Positions 17,001 through 24,766 of a DNA stretch of 51,933 nucleotides are shown piece after piece. The DNA is from Patescibacteria group bacterium (GTDB lineage Bacteria > Patescibacteriota > Minisyncoccia > Moranbacterales > DUUL01). A program made the position numbers and the translations under genes. Within the stretch, counting starts at the first letter, position 1. Every line of letters starts with the position of its first letter. The notes below the pieces were generated by a model, which did no database searches, was not told the DNA's origin, and saw only the letters and a program-made list of their open reading frames with translations. The DNA lies in contig WGDO01000035.1 in the NCBI GenBank assembly GCA_015493225.1, positions 1 to 51,933 of the forward strand, in the 5' to 3' direction.

Positions 17001-17485
17001 AAAATTTGATGAATATAATATACTAAATCGGAAATTCGTTTTTGTGATTCTTCTGGTCTTTTTATAAACTCGTTTAAATTTTCTATCAATTCTTTATTCT
17101 TTTCAAACCAAAGTTCAAATCGCTCAAACAAAAAAGTTACTTTTTCATCAGAAAGAGAAACTTGATTGCTTTTTTTTCTTCCGTTTTTATAAATCACTAA
17201 TTTCTCTTTAACTTCATGAAACTCTCTTTTTGTATAAACTTTTAACCAAGAGTGTTTTATAGAAATATTAGAGTTTAAATATTTTTCATTATCATCATCT
17301 TCAGAAATTTTAAAAATAAGTTTTTCAAAATCTTGAATAATTTTCCCATATTTTTCTGTAAATTTTTTAGTTAAATCGATATAGCCTAATTGTTCTGTCG
17401 GCTTATACTCTCGTTTTATTTCTTGAGAATCAAGATTAAACCGCAGGGTTTTCGTGACTTCATACAAATTTTGGAAATTTTTCAT
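14075..17485 (-). CDS. cas12a2: Second type V effector, Cas12a2-like
   Basis: 1136 residues. The N-terminus FQNLYEVTKTLRFNL matches the Cas12a-type opening. RuvC residues: Asp772 in YYYGLDRG, Glu997 in FFEDLN and Asp1113 in SDTLASYNIAKRG. Between RuvC-II and RuvC-III, where Cas12a has its Nuc domain, this protein has a short zinc ribbon with Cys1067, Cys1070, Cys1088 and Cys1093. That swap, the co-location with Cas12a and the shared repeat type are the features of Cas12a2, an RNA-activated nuclease that degrades single- and double-stranded nucleic acids and causes abortive infection. Sequence divergence from Cas12a is high outside the motifs. The start is 37 bp after the cas12a stop, so they are probably co-transcribed. 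Assignment rests on motif reading; another unnamed Cas12 branch is possible. Confidence 0.8.
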   Translation of the reverse strand: MKNFQNLYEVTKTLRFNLDSQEIKREYKPTEQLGYIDLTKKFTEKYGKIIQDFEKLIFKISEDDDNEKYLNSNISIKHSWLKVYTKREFHEVKEKLVIYKNGRKKSNQVSLSDEKVTFLFERFELWFEKNKELIENLNEFIKRPEESQKRISDLVYYIHQILSRPNVEFIRELFNGNIQDKTSQDYQKIAKNIRDCNKILLDLEKILLPMQSMGIVIEKASLNYYTVNKRTKDYPKEIQKLKNKLDEKFINFSYYDFKQRKNIKFSFPNNFKDNLINLIESLDESIEANQKLIEEFGDLDQINNWSIQKAYKNFKLYKAKQKSNFLEFIADKKYFSTLNTEKGLCLMNDFSEENFNKFVKLTNKITELATQRLQLNKDSVNYKEEKNKLTNRIKEKAQERGKHFMFNFNKYKKFCNFYKNVSVELGKVKANIKSLEKEEIDAQRVNSWALILEKDNQHYICTIPRDGKENLLKAKKYIDSISEEKNGDWKLYSFESLTLRALEKLCFGYDKNTFAPKIREELFENQKKDENFVFYNKKGYLQLKMKHELSQDNLEIIKFYQKVLGLKSTKKMLAIDNFVDFESFIKNKYSSLEDFEKDMKQSCYFKKAISILEDTKNDLVNKFQGNLYKITSYDLEKNDKEVLGNLENKKQLDRKNPEKQTRVWLDFWTTENQENKYSIRLNPELKISFIEKQEEKIVDKYGEKRDLGKLGKNRKNKERFLLSTTITEQAREKKANLSFKTRDEIKAFINEYNTEFNKNIKNPFDIYYYGLDRGQKELLTLGIFKFSETRKVEFTKQDGATSRYNKPIPQELDIWKLKPEKYLEQKNGKTESYKNISEVINDDNFIKKEENQYCIDLSCAKLIKNKIVINGDIATYLELKRVSALRKIWEGFSKQKFKSENICFDAGKGALFLNIENRGKLENENLYFFDKRFENILTLDSIKNELQKYFNDLQKENAEVDVISIEKINNLRDALCANAVGILNYLQEKYFGMMFFEDLNEDNKNKRLSEFSGNLASRIEWKLLQKFKSKNLVPPTYKQVMNLQSKKEITQLGILGYIKTSGTSSNCPHCETKNPNKSEKWGSHNYKCINANCNFDTSDMKKREGLDFCNNSDTLASYNIAKRGLEFIRNNQNNTT

Positions 17486-17522
17486 AATTTTATTTTTTTA
17501 GATAGTTTATAAAACTATTAAA

Positions 17523-20500
17523 TTACTTTTTCACCACAAAATTATCCCACTCCTCATTACTGATAAATAGGTTTGGAAATTTATTTTTTGTTGTTCGTTT
17601 TTCTTCTGGTGTTTTTTCCCATTCATCAATTCTTTGTAAAGTGATGATACCTTTTCTAGCAATATTATAGGCTCCATTGTCATCTCCATTTTTTGGTAAA
17701 TTTTTTCCAAATTTTCCCGAGTCCCTGCTGTCAAAAAATGGTTTTACTGGTGATAAAATAAAATCTTCATCAAATATTTTTTGAGAAATTTTTTGGTTTC
17801 TTGCATCAAATTTTTCTGACTCTTTTAATTTCTGAATTTCTTTGTGCAAATTTCCATCAGTATTTCTAATTTGACAAATAAGTCTAAAGTAAGCAATAAT
17901 TCCTTTTAGCAAATTAGCAGAATTGGAATTAAAAATTTGTTCTAAAATATTTCCCTGTAAATCAATATTTTCTTCTTTAAAAAGTTCTAATAGTTTTTCT
18001 GTGATAGTTTTTTCGTCTTTTGTTCTGTCGCAGTCCTTAGAACTAGCAGGATATTTTTTATAATCCCATTGATTATTTGTTTTTTCACTTCTAAATCCTC
18101 GCCATCGCTCTACACTGCTACAAACTCGCCATTCTTTTTTATTATAAGTGTAAACAAACTCAAAACGATTTTCTTTTTGATTCCAAACAATTTCATCAAA
18201 TTTTTCTTTTAACAATTTTGAGGTTTTTTTAATATTTTCATACTTTAAATACAAATGCGGTCGCCAACCAGTTATTGGGTCAATCTTTGAAGTATAACTA
18301 GCCGTAGTATAAAAAATAATACCCGTTTGTTTCCCCATATCTTTAAAAGCTTCCACAGGTGCCGTCAATTGATGGGCTTTTAAAACTCCGCCGATCTCAT
18401 CAGAATTTTTAGTCTTATCTACACAAAAACTCAATTTATCAAGCAATGCTTTTTCTAGTTGCTGATAGGCCGATTTTTCTATTCCTCCACGAATTTGTTT
18501 AAACCTCATATTTAAATCTTCAAACACTATAATTGCGTTATGTTCAATTGCCAAAGTTGCCAACTTATGAACAACTTGAGAAATATACCCCTTCTTTAAA
18601 TCTTTAATCGCTTCTACTGTTTGCCAATCTTTCCTTTGTTGTTCTCTGTCCTTAGCTCGCCTCTCTAATTCATGATGATAATCTTTTCCTCCTATTATAT
18701 TCAATGAATCGCTTTCAATAATATTCCCTTTTTGGCCAATCAAAGAATAATACGCTAAATGCTTTTCTCCTCGGTCTATTCCCAAAATATTTACATCGGG
18801 ATTATTCGCTAAAAAATTATTTATTTTATCGTTGAATTGGTAAGTGTTTGAACTACCCGCTGTTCTATTAAGTGTTGTGGGGAGATGAAAAAAAGTTTTA
18901 TTTTGAGTATATCGTTTTTTTTCAACAATACTATGAGAAGTTTCTTTATTATTTTTTGCTCTATTTACTTTTTTTGCTTCAATAGCTTTAGGTCGATAAA
19001 AAAGTTCTGCTTCACCGTTCATTTTGAATGGAAAATTTTGAGAAAAATTTTCTGAAGAAAATAAATTTTCAAAATAGAGAGTATGTAGATTCTTTTTTCC
19101 GGTAGCTTTCTTATTCCAGTCTTTATTTTTTATCTGAAATAAATATAATTCTCCGTCCTCATTTTTTCTTTGGATATATTTTTCAGAAATATTTTCCCAA
19201 GAAATTTTATAGCCTCCATTTTCTACCTCTCTATAAAATTCGCTTATATCTCTATAGGCATTAGTATCAGAAAATTTAAAATTAAATTCTTTCCAATCTT
19301 TATGCTTTTTAAGTGAAGCTTTGAAAAAATTAATTAGTATATGACAATCATCTAAATTAAAATCTCGCTTCTCATAGCCCTTCTGAGGTTGCCCACCTTT
19401 GGTATGACTAGAATGATTTCTAATTTCCAAAACTTTTTTTGATGGATTAAAAAATTCAATATTTGATTTACTAAAAAATACTTTTGGCAACATCTTATTA
19501 GCTCCTGGCAAAAGTTTGTATTCCATTTTTTCATACCCTTCTCCAGAAAACTCTTCTCGATTTTTTTCATCAAAAAGTTTATTATGACCTTTTTTCATAA
19601 TCCCCAAAAAATACTTTTCGTCCTTGCGTAATATAATAGAAGTATTGTCTGATTCCTTGTTTTTATCCCATCCTTTTGCCAAAGTAGGATTGAGAAAATT
19701 CAACTTCCACTTTTGCACTTCTTCCCATGGTTTTTTGGTTAAATAATTTCGCAAACGATTATACGGTTGCACAATTTTTTCGTAAGAGTCAACAAAAAAC
19801 TGATTATAATAAATATCATAAAATTCATCATTTAATTCAAAAAGTTCTGGATTCCATTGTGAACCCTTCTTTTTATCTACTTTTTCTAAAGAAAAATATT
19901 TTGAAAATTGATAAATCCATAAAAGATTATCTGCAAAAAGTTTTACCGTTGCTGTAAGTTCTTTTGTTTTTTCTAATTTTTCTTTTTTTAATAAATTTTC
20001 TAAGTTTTCAGCAAAAGCATGATAACCTTTATTTTCTTTTTTATTAGTCCCTTCTTTTAATATTAAAAATTCTTGCCAAAAAATTTGTAAAAATTGATGC
20101 CAAATATTTTCTTTTGTTGTATTTTTTTGTTCATATTTTTCTTTCCAAAACACATCTTCACCAGAAAAATCTTTAGCAATATTTTCTAAAGATTGTTTAA
20201 GATGTGAAAGAAGAATAAAATTTGGAAATTTATATCCTTTATCTTTTTGTTTTGTCATTTTCTCGCCATTTTTTCGTAACACTTCAGCAAGTTCCTCCTC
20301 CCATTTATATGTATCTGTAGAATATTTTCGAGAAATAGTTTCAAAACCTTTTTTGGTCCAATAAATTTTTTCTAAATCAAAATTTTCATTATTTTTTACA
20401 AAATCAGAAAATAATTCTTTTAAAACTTCTACCTTCTTGTTCCCTTCCTTTAAAAGATTTTCCAACTCCATTTTAAGCCCTGCTTCATTTTCAATTTCTT

Positions 20501-21470
20501 CAATAAATTTTTCCTTGGGACTTAAAATTTGTTTATCTAAAGTTTTAAGATGTTTAATTTTTACTTTGTTTTTTTGTTTGAATAAATTAGCTTCTTTTTT
20601 AATTTCCCCAACAATTTGATTATACCCGTCAATTCCTTTTCCAAATTTTTTATCACGTTCATTAGCTTTTTGACCTTGCAAAACAAACTGTCCAAAATTT
20701 TCTATATTCTGAATGAAATCTACTTTTTTATTATCTAAGGTTTTTAAAAAAATTGCATCATATTTTTCTAATAACCACTTATTTTCAAAACATCTTCGCA
20801 AATTATCCGTAATTCTTGTCGCAATCGCCGTTGAAGTTCCATCATCTTTATAAAAATTTTTTCTCGTTTCAAAAAATTTTTTAAAATAGCCCGTAAAACC
20901 TTTCCACCCTTCAAAAATAGAAACTTCTTTTTCTTCCAAAATTTCCCCTGTTTGTTTATTGATTTTTCTTAAAAATTCTGTTGTTCCTTTTGTATAACTA
21001 CCATCTTTATTTTTTCCATACAATGATAATAATACATTTTCAAAAACGCCTTCTTCATCTAAAAATTTAATATTTTTATTTTTCAATCCAGTAAACTTTT
21101 CTGTTGCCCAAAATTTTGCCATTTTATTAAAAGATTGCACCACTTCTTTTCTTATTTTTTTTTCTACTTTCTCTAATTCTTTTTTCAAAACTTTATTATT
21201 TCTATCTTCCGAAAAATTTTTTAGAGCTGTTTCATATTGGGATAAATTAGAAAATTGGAAATTTTTCAGACTCTCTTGCACAAATTTTCTATGAAGCTTG
21301 TCAAAATAAGGTTTCGTTTTAATATATTTGTCACGGATACTTTTATCAATTTGAAAAACATTATCTTCTTCTAAAAGTCTTTGCGTCCCCCCTACTGGTT
21401 TCAACTCAAATCGCAGGGTTTTACTTAGGGAGTATTGATTTATAAATTCATCAAATGTTTTTTTCGCCAT
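17523..21470 (-). CDS. cas12a: Cas12a (Cpf1) RNA-guided DNA nuclease
   Basis: 1315 residues, normal for Cas12a. The start INQYSLSKTLRFELKPVG is diagnostic. WED segment GWDKNKESDN (about 600-609), PAM-interacting LLPGANKMLPKVFFSKS (about 653-669), crRNA-processing histidine His862 in FFHLPTTLN, RuvC-I Asp899 (LGIDRGEKH), RuvC-II Glu984 (IVFEDLN), Nuc-domain Arg1202 (CQIRNTDG) and RuvC-III Asp1263 (GDDNGAYNIARKG) are all present, so it should be an active nuclease that processes its own crRNA and cuts double-stranded DNA. First gene of the cas run, with a promoter-like region upstream. A T-rich PAM is expected from the family. Confidence 0.97.
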   Translation of the reverse strand: MAKKTFDEFINQYSLSKTLRFELKPVGGTQRLLEEDNVFQIDKSIRDKYIKTKPYFDKLHRKFVQESLKNFQFSNLSQYETALKNFSEDRNNKVLKKELEKVEKKIRKEVVQSFNKMAKFWATEKFTGLKNKNIKFLDEEGVFENVLLSLYGKNKDGSYTKGTTEFLRKINKQTGEILEEKEVSIFEGWKGFTGYFKKFFETRKNFYKDDGTSTAIATRITDNLRRCFENKWLLEKYDAIFLKTLDNKKVDFIQNIENFGQFVLQGQKANERDKKFGKGIDGYNQIVGEIKKEANLFKQKNKVKIKHLKTLDKQILSPKEKFIEEIENEAGLKMELENLLKEGNKKVEVLKELFSDFVKNNENFDLEKIYWTKKGFETISRKYSTDTYKWEEELAEVLRKNGEKMTKQKDKGYKFPNFILLSHLKQSLENIAKDFSGEDVFWKEKYEQKNTTKENIWHQFLQIFWQEFLILKEGTNKKENKGYHAFAENLENLLKKEKLEKTKELTATVKLFADNLLWIYQFSKYFSLEKVDKKKGSQWNPELFELNDEFYDIYYNQFFVDSYEKIVQPYNRLRNYLTKKPWEEVQKWKLNFLNPTLAKGWDKNKESDNTSIILRKDEKYFLGIMKKGHNKLFDEKNREEFSGEGYEKMEYKLLPGANKMLPKVFFSKSNIEFFNPSKKVLEIRNHSSHTKGGQPQKGYEKRDFNLDDCHILINFFKASLKKHKDWKEFNFKFSDTNAYRDISEFYREVENGGYKISWENISEKYIQRKNEDGELYLFQIKNKDWNKKATGKKNLHTLYFENLFSSENFSQNFPFKMNGEAELFYRPKAIEAKKVNRAKNNKETSHSIVEKKRYTQNKTFFHLPTTLNRTAGSSNTYQFNDKINNFLANNPDVNILGIDRGEKHLAYYSLIGQKGNIIESDSLNIIGGKDYHHELERRAKDREQQRKDWQTVEAIKDLKKGYISQVVHKLATLAIEHNAIIVFEDLNMRFKQIRGGIEKSAYQQLEKALLDKLSFCVDKTKNSDEIGGVLKAHQLTAPVEAFKDMGKQTGIIFYTTASYTSKIDPITGWRPHLYLKYENIKKTSKLLKEKFDEIVWNQKENRFEFVYTYNKKEWRVCSSVERWRGFRSEKTNNQWDYKKYPASSKDCDRTKDEKTITEKLLELFKEENIDLQGNILEQIFNSNSANLLKGIIAYFRLICQIRNTDGNLHKEIQKLKESEKFDARNQKISQKIFDEDFILSPVKPFFDSRDSGKFGKNLPKNGDDNGAYNIARKGIITLQRIDEWEKTPEEKRTTKNKFPNLFISNEEWDNFVVKK

Positions 21471-21573
21471 AATATTTAAATTATTTAATTATAACCTTAT
21501 AATTATACCGATAATTTCATATGAAAAAATTTATAAATTCATATGTCTATAATTCAGTTGTGCATATATGAAA
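21471..21573 (-). promoter_or_regulatory. Promoter and palindromic operator candidate of the cas operon
   Basis: On the minus strand a TATAAT hexamer (21507-21502) lies about 32 bp before the cas12a start; the -35 region is only a T-rich stretch. A perfect inverted repeat CATATGAA / TTCATATG (21518-21525 and 21538-21545, centres 20 bp apart) covers the -35 area and could bind a dimeric repressor. No regulator gene is recognised near it. Confidence 0.5.
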
Positions 21574-22737
21574 CTACCAAAATCTAAGTACATCTTTCAC
21601 GATTACGACAACCATCAGGGCTAGGAGTAGCATAAATCCGATGGTGTTGATTTTTTGTTCTAGACTTTGTTTTAAAGGTGAACCCTTTATTTTTTCGATG
21701 AGTAAAAAGAAAATTCTTCCTCCGTCCAATCCTGGAAAAGGTAGTATATTTATTACTGCCAAATTTACGGAAAGCATAGCCGTAAATTGAAGCAGAAAAG
21801 CCAATCCCAATTTAGCAGCCTGTCCACTCATTTTAGCAATGCCAATTGGCCCCGTAACGTCTCCCGCCACAGATTGATGAGTGAAAGGACTGGCAATTAA
21901 TTTTCCAAGGAAATCAAAAATCATTCTAATCATATTCCAGGTAGTTATCACGCCTAATTTAACGGATTGTAAAAAGGTGTGGCGAACCACTTTTGTTTTG
22001 GCTAAACCAATACCAATGGCTCCCTCTCCTGCTGGTGGATTAACTCGGGGAGTTAAGGAAACTTTAATAGTCTTAGAATCATTGGGGTGTTGAATAAGTA
22101 AAGTTAATTTCTGCCCCTTATTTTTTTTAGTCAACTCTTGAAATTCTTTAATAGAGGATAGTTTAACCTCCTGCCCATTTTCCATAATTAAACCAAAAAT
22201 TTTATCACCCATTTGTAGGTTAGCTTGCTCTGCCGGAGATTTAGCCCCAATCATGGTGATGGTTATGGGAATATTGGCACTGGCATTGTCGTCAGGTAAC
22301 ATTTCTGGTAATCCCATCCAAAAAGCTAAGGAAAATAGAACTACGGCTAGAATAATGTTCATTGTTACTCCAGCCACCAATATTTTAAATCGTACCCAAA
22401 CAGATTGATTAGCGAAACTTTTTTCATCCTTTTTTCCATTCTCATTTTCCTGTTCCCCATCTTCGCCGGTAATTTTTACAAACCCTCCAAAGGGTAATAA
22501 ATTTATGGAATAAATTGTTTCATCTCTCTCTTTGATTTCTTCTTCAATATCCTTATTTCCAAAAACCCACTTTCTTTTTCCATTTTTATCTTTGTAGGTT
22601 CCCACCAGGCGAGGAGGAAAACCAAAACCAAATTCTTCTGCTCCCACTCCATTCCGTTTAGCGGTCACAAAATGTCCTAACTCATGAGCTAGGACTAAAA
22701 CAGCTAAAACTATAAAAAATATTACTAATGTCATCAT
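21574..22737 (-). CDS. rseP: Site-2 intramembrane metalloprotease RseP
   Basis: 387 residues. The first membrane helix holds the zinc-binding HELGH (His18, Glu19, His22); a PDZ domain spans about 140-240 (GAKSPAEQANLQMGDKI); the C-terminal helix pair carries the third zinc ligand in INILPFPGLDGGR. Such proteases cut anti-sigma factors or signal peptides within the membrane. One PDZ domain instead of the two of E. coli RseP, as in many Gram-positive and CPR members. It precedes frr's neighbour set on the minus strand, 51 bp after the recycling factor gene. Confidence 0.93.
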   Translation of the reverse strand: MMTLVIFFIVLAVLVLAHELGHFVTAKRNGVGAEEFGFGFPPRLVGTYKDKNGKRKWVFGNKDIEEEIKERDETIYSINLLPFGGFVKITGEDGEQENENGKKDEKSFANQSVWVRFKILVAGVTMNIILAVVLFSLAFWMGLPEMLPDDNASANIPITITMIGAKSPAEQANLQMGDKIFGLIMENGQEVKLSSIKEFQELTKKNKGQKLTLLIQHPNDSKTIKVSLTPRVNPPAGEGAIGIGLAKTKVVRHTFLQSVKLGVITTWNMIRMIFDFLGKLIASPFTHQSVAGDVTGPIGIAKMSGQAAKLGLAFLLQFTAMLSVNLAVINILPFPGLDGGRIFFLLIEKIKGSPLKQSLEQKINTIGFMLLLALMVVVIVKDVLRFW

Positions 22738-22788
22738 CTTTTTTTAAATTCCTAAATTCTTAAATTCTAAATTCCTAAATTCCTAAAC

Positions 22789-23331
22789 TTAAACTGTCAT
22801 TAATTCTTCTTCTTTTTTCTTGTGAATTTCTTCTATTTTTTCGTTATACTCATCAATAATTTTTTGTAAGTCCTTCTCTTTTTTAGTCTTATCATCCTCA
22901 CTAATTTTTCCATCTTTTTCATCCTGTTGAATTTCTTCTCGTATTTTTTCTCTTAATTTTCGCACCTTGATTCGAGCTTCTTCACTTTTTTGCCCGACAA
23001 TTTTGGTTAATTCCACTCGTCGTTCTTCGGTTAAAGGTGGAAAAGATAATCTCACCACTTCACCATCATTAATAGGATTAATTCCCAACTCAGATTCATT
23101 GATTGCTTTTTCAATATCCACCAAAGAATCTTTATTCCAGGGAGAAATTACGATAGTACGGGCATCACTGGCGGAAACATTGGCAGCCTGTTTAATTGGA
23201 GTTGGTGTGCCAAAATAATCAATTATTAAATCCTCTACGATGTGCGGATTAGCCCTCCCTGTTCGTACACTTTTTAGTTCCTGTTGATATTTTTCTAAAA
23301 CTTTTTCTAGGTCTTGTTTTAAATTTGTCAT
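22789..23331 (-). CDS. frr: Ribosome recycling factor
   Basis: 180 residues, near the standard 185. SVRTGRANPHIVEDLIIDYFGTPTPI (about 21-46) and the PWNKDSLVDIEKAINESELGINP region (about 74-96) are the family signatures; the rest is the long three-helix bundle with GKISEDDKTKKEKDLQKIID. With EF-G it splits the post-termination ribosome in the cytoplasm. It lies between a lipoprotein gene and rseP on the minus strand. Confidence 0.97.
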   Translation of the reverse strand: MTNLKQDLEKVLEKYQQELKSVRTGRANPHIVEDLIIDYFGTPTPIKQAANVSASDARTIVISPWNKDSLVDIEKAINESELGINPINDGEVVRLSFPPLTEERRVELTKIVGQKSEEARIKVRKLREKIREEIQQDEKDGKISEDDKTKKEKDLQKIIDEYNEKIEEIHKKKEEELMTV

Positions 23332-23349
23332 TGTTTTATTTTTTAATTA

Positions 23350-24417
23350 TTAAAATCTTAAAAACAAATTGCCCTTTTGTTTGACTGGTTTAGAAACTCC
23401 CAGATAAATTTGCTTATTATCCTGAGGATTAATTTCAAATTGAGTAACAGCCCAGGAAATATTTCTCAAAGGAATTTCTTGCCAAGTCTCGCCATTGTTT
23501 TCTGTTTTATAAATAACCTTACCAGCAACTACATAAATAATTTTACTATTTACTGGATCAGTAATAACCATGTTGGCCACCGTTTCATTTGGTTTTAATA
23601 ATGTCGGTACTAATTTAAAAGATTCTCCTCCGTCAACACTCTGAGATAGCCCTCCTTGCCAAAGAATATAAATCTCATCTTTATTAAATTTACTCACCGC
23701 TAAAGAATAGATTGGGCCACTGGTTTGAGCAGTTTTAAAAGTTTTTCCTCCATCACTGGTAATATATATTTCTTCATCATTGGTGGCAAAATATAATTGA
23801 TTGTCATCTTGACTATCCATTAGAATGGCCACCGTCGGAAAATTTCCCCAATAGACCGCTTGCCATTGTTTTCCCCCATCCAATGATTTGTAAATTCCAT
23901 TAGTGGAATCGGTGGCATAAATAATTTGAGGATTTTTTTGATCAACTAAAACATCTGTAACAATTGGTTGATGAGCATCTTGTTGTAATAATAATCTTTT
24001 CCAATTAATTCCTCCATCTATGGTTTTAAATAAAGCCATTTCCCCATTGGATTCAGCGATGATATAAATAGTATTTTCATTGGTTGGATCAAGTTCTATT
24101 CTGCGCACATAGGAAAAATCACTCTTACTTTTAGCCCAACTCTGTCCACCATTACTAGACCGAAAGATACCAGAATTTTTAGTACCAACATAAATTATTT
24201 TAGAATCATTGGGATCAATAACTATATCCAAAATAGACTCATTGGAAAGATTTTTTTTATCATCAATTTTATTAATCCCAAAAAAAGTTTCTCCTCCATC
24301 GCTAGACTTAAAAATACCACCTTTTCCTGTAATCATTTTTTGTTCCTCCTTATTTTTACACCCAGCCAACGAAAGGCTAAATAAAATTAAAAAAGAGAAA
24401 ATTATAATTTTTTTCAT
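23350..24417 (-). CDS. BNR/sialidase-type beta-propeller lipoprotein
   Basis: 355 residues. Lipoprotein signal MKKIIIFSFLILFSLSLAGC with the lipobox cysteine at 20. Seven repeats of the form S-x-DGG-x-(S/T)W/F follow (SSDGGETF, SSNGGQSW, TIDGGINW, SLDGGKQW, TSDGGKTF, SVDGGESF, TENNGETW), the Asp-box pattern of Ycf48-like and sialidase-like propellers. It is probably anchored on the outer face of the membrane and acts as a binding or assembly scaffold. No catalytic sialidase residues can be recognised. It starts upstream of frr with only 18 bp between them, so the two may be co-transcribed. A TATAAT lies at 24447-24442 on this strand. Confidence 0.8.
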   Translation of the reverse strand: MKKIIIFSFLILFSLSLAGCKNKEEQKMITGKGGIFKSSDGGETFFGINKIDDKKNLSNESILDIVIDPNDSKIIYVGTKNSGIFRSSNGGQSWAKSKSDFSYVRRIELDPTNENTIYIIAESNGEMALFKTIDGGINWKRLLLQQDAHQPIVTDVLVDQKNPQIIYATDSTNGIYKSLDGGKQWQAVYWGNFPTVAILMDSQDDNQLYFATNDEEIYITSDGGKTFKTAQTSGPIYSLAVSKFNKDEIYILWQGGLSQSVDGGESFKLVPTLLKPNETVANMVITDPVNSKIIYVVAGKVIYKTENNGETWQEIPLRNISWAVTQFEINPQDNKQIYLGVSKPVKQKGNLFLRF

Positions 24418-24547
24418 TTGTTTTTTGGAAATTAATGTTATATTATAAGTATAACCTAGGTAGCTCGAACTGTAAAGAATGGTTTGGATGTTCTAGATAT
24501 ACCATACAAAGTTTAACTAGCGAAAATATATCAACTTTAAAAATTTT

Positions 24548-24685
24548 AATTTGTAATTTGTAAATTTTAATTCAATTTTAATTGTACAAATTTTAAATTT
24601 TTTAAACGCATGATAAATGGCTAATGGTTTTAAAATTCAAACATTAAATATTTTATTTTGAATTAAAATTTACAAATTACAAATT
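24548..24685. mobile_element. Fold-back (MITE-like) element, copy 1
   Basis: Perfect 28-bp terminal inverted repeats (24548-24575 and 24658-24685); the left arm begins AATTTGTAATTTGTAAATTT. The interior has no coding sequence. The same arms bound elements at 31548 and 49104 with different interiors. The rest of the gap 24418-24766 shows nothing else apart from a promoter for the minus-strand lipoprotein gene. Confidence 0.7.
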
Positions 24686-24766
24686 CAAATTCAAAAAAGG
24701 CGCTTCTCATTTCCATACCAATATCAACCCACAATTTTCAAAAATTTTCATTACCAACACATCTCT

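Noticed and set aside
10149-21573. CRISPR locus as an integrative island bounded by the tRNA-Glu repeat
   Set aside because: Both repeat copies lie on the side of the tRNA away from the cas genes, and no matching copy is seen beyond cas12a.
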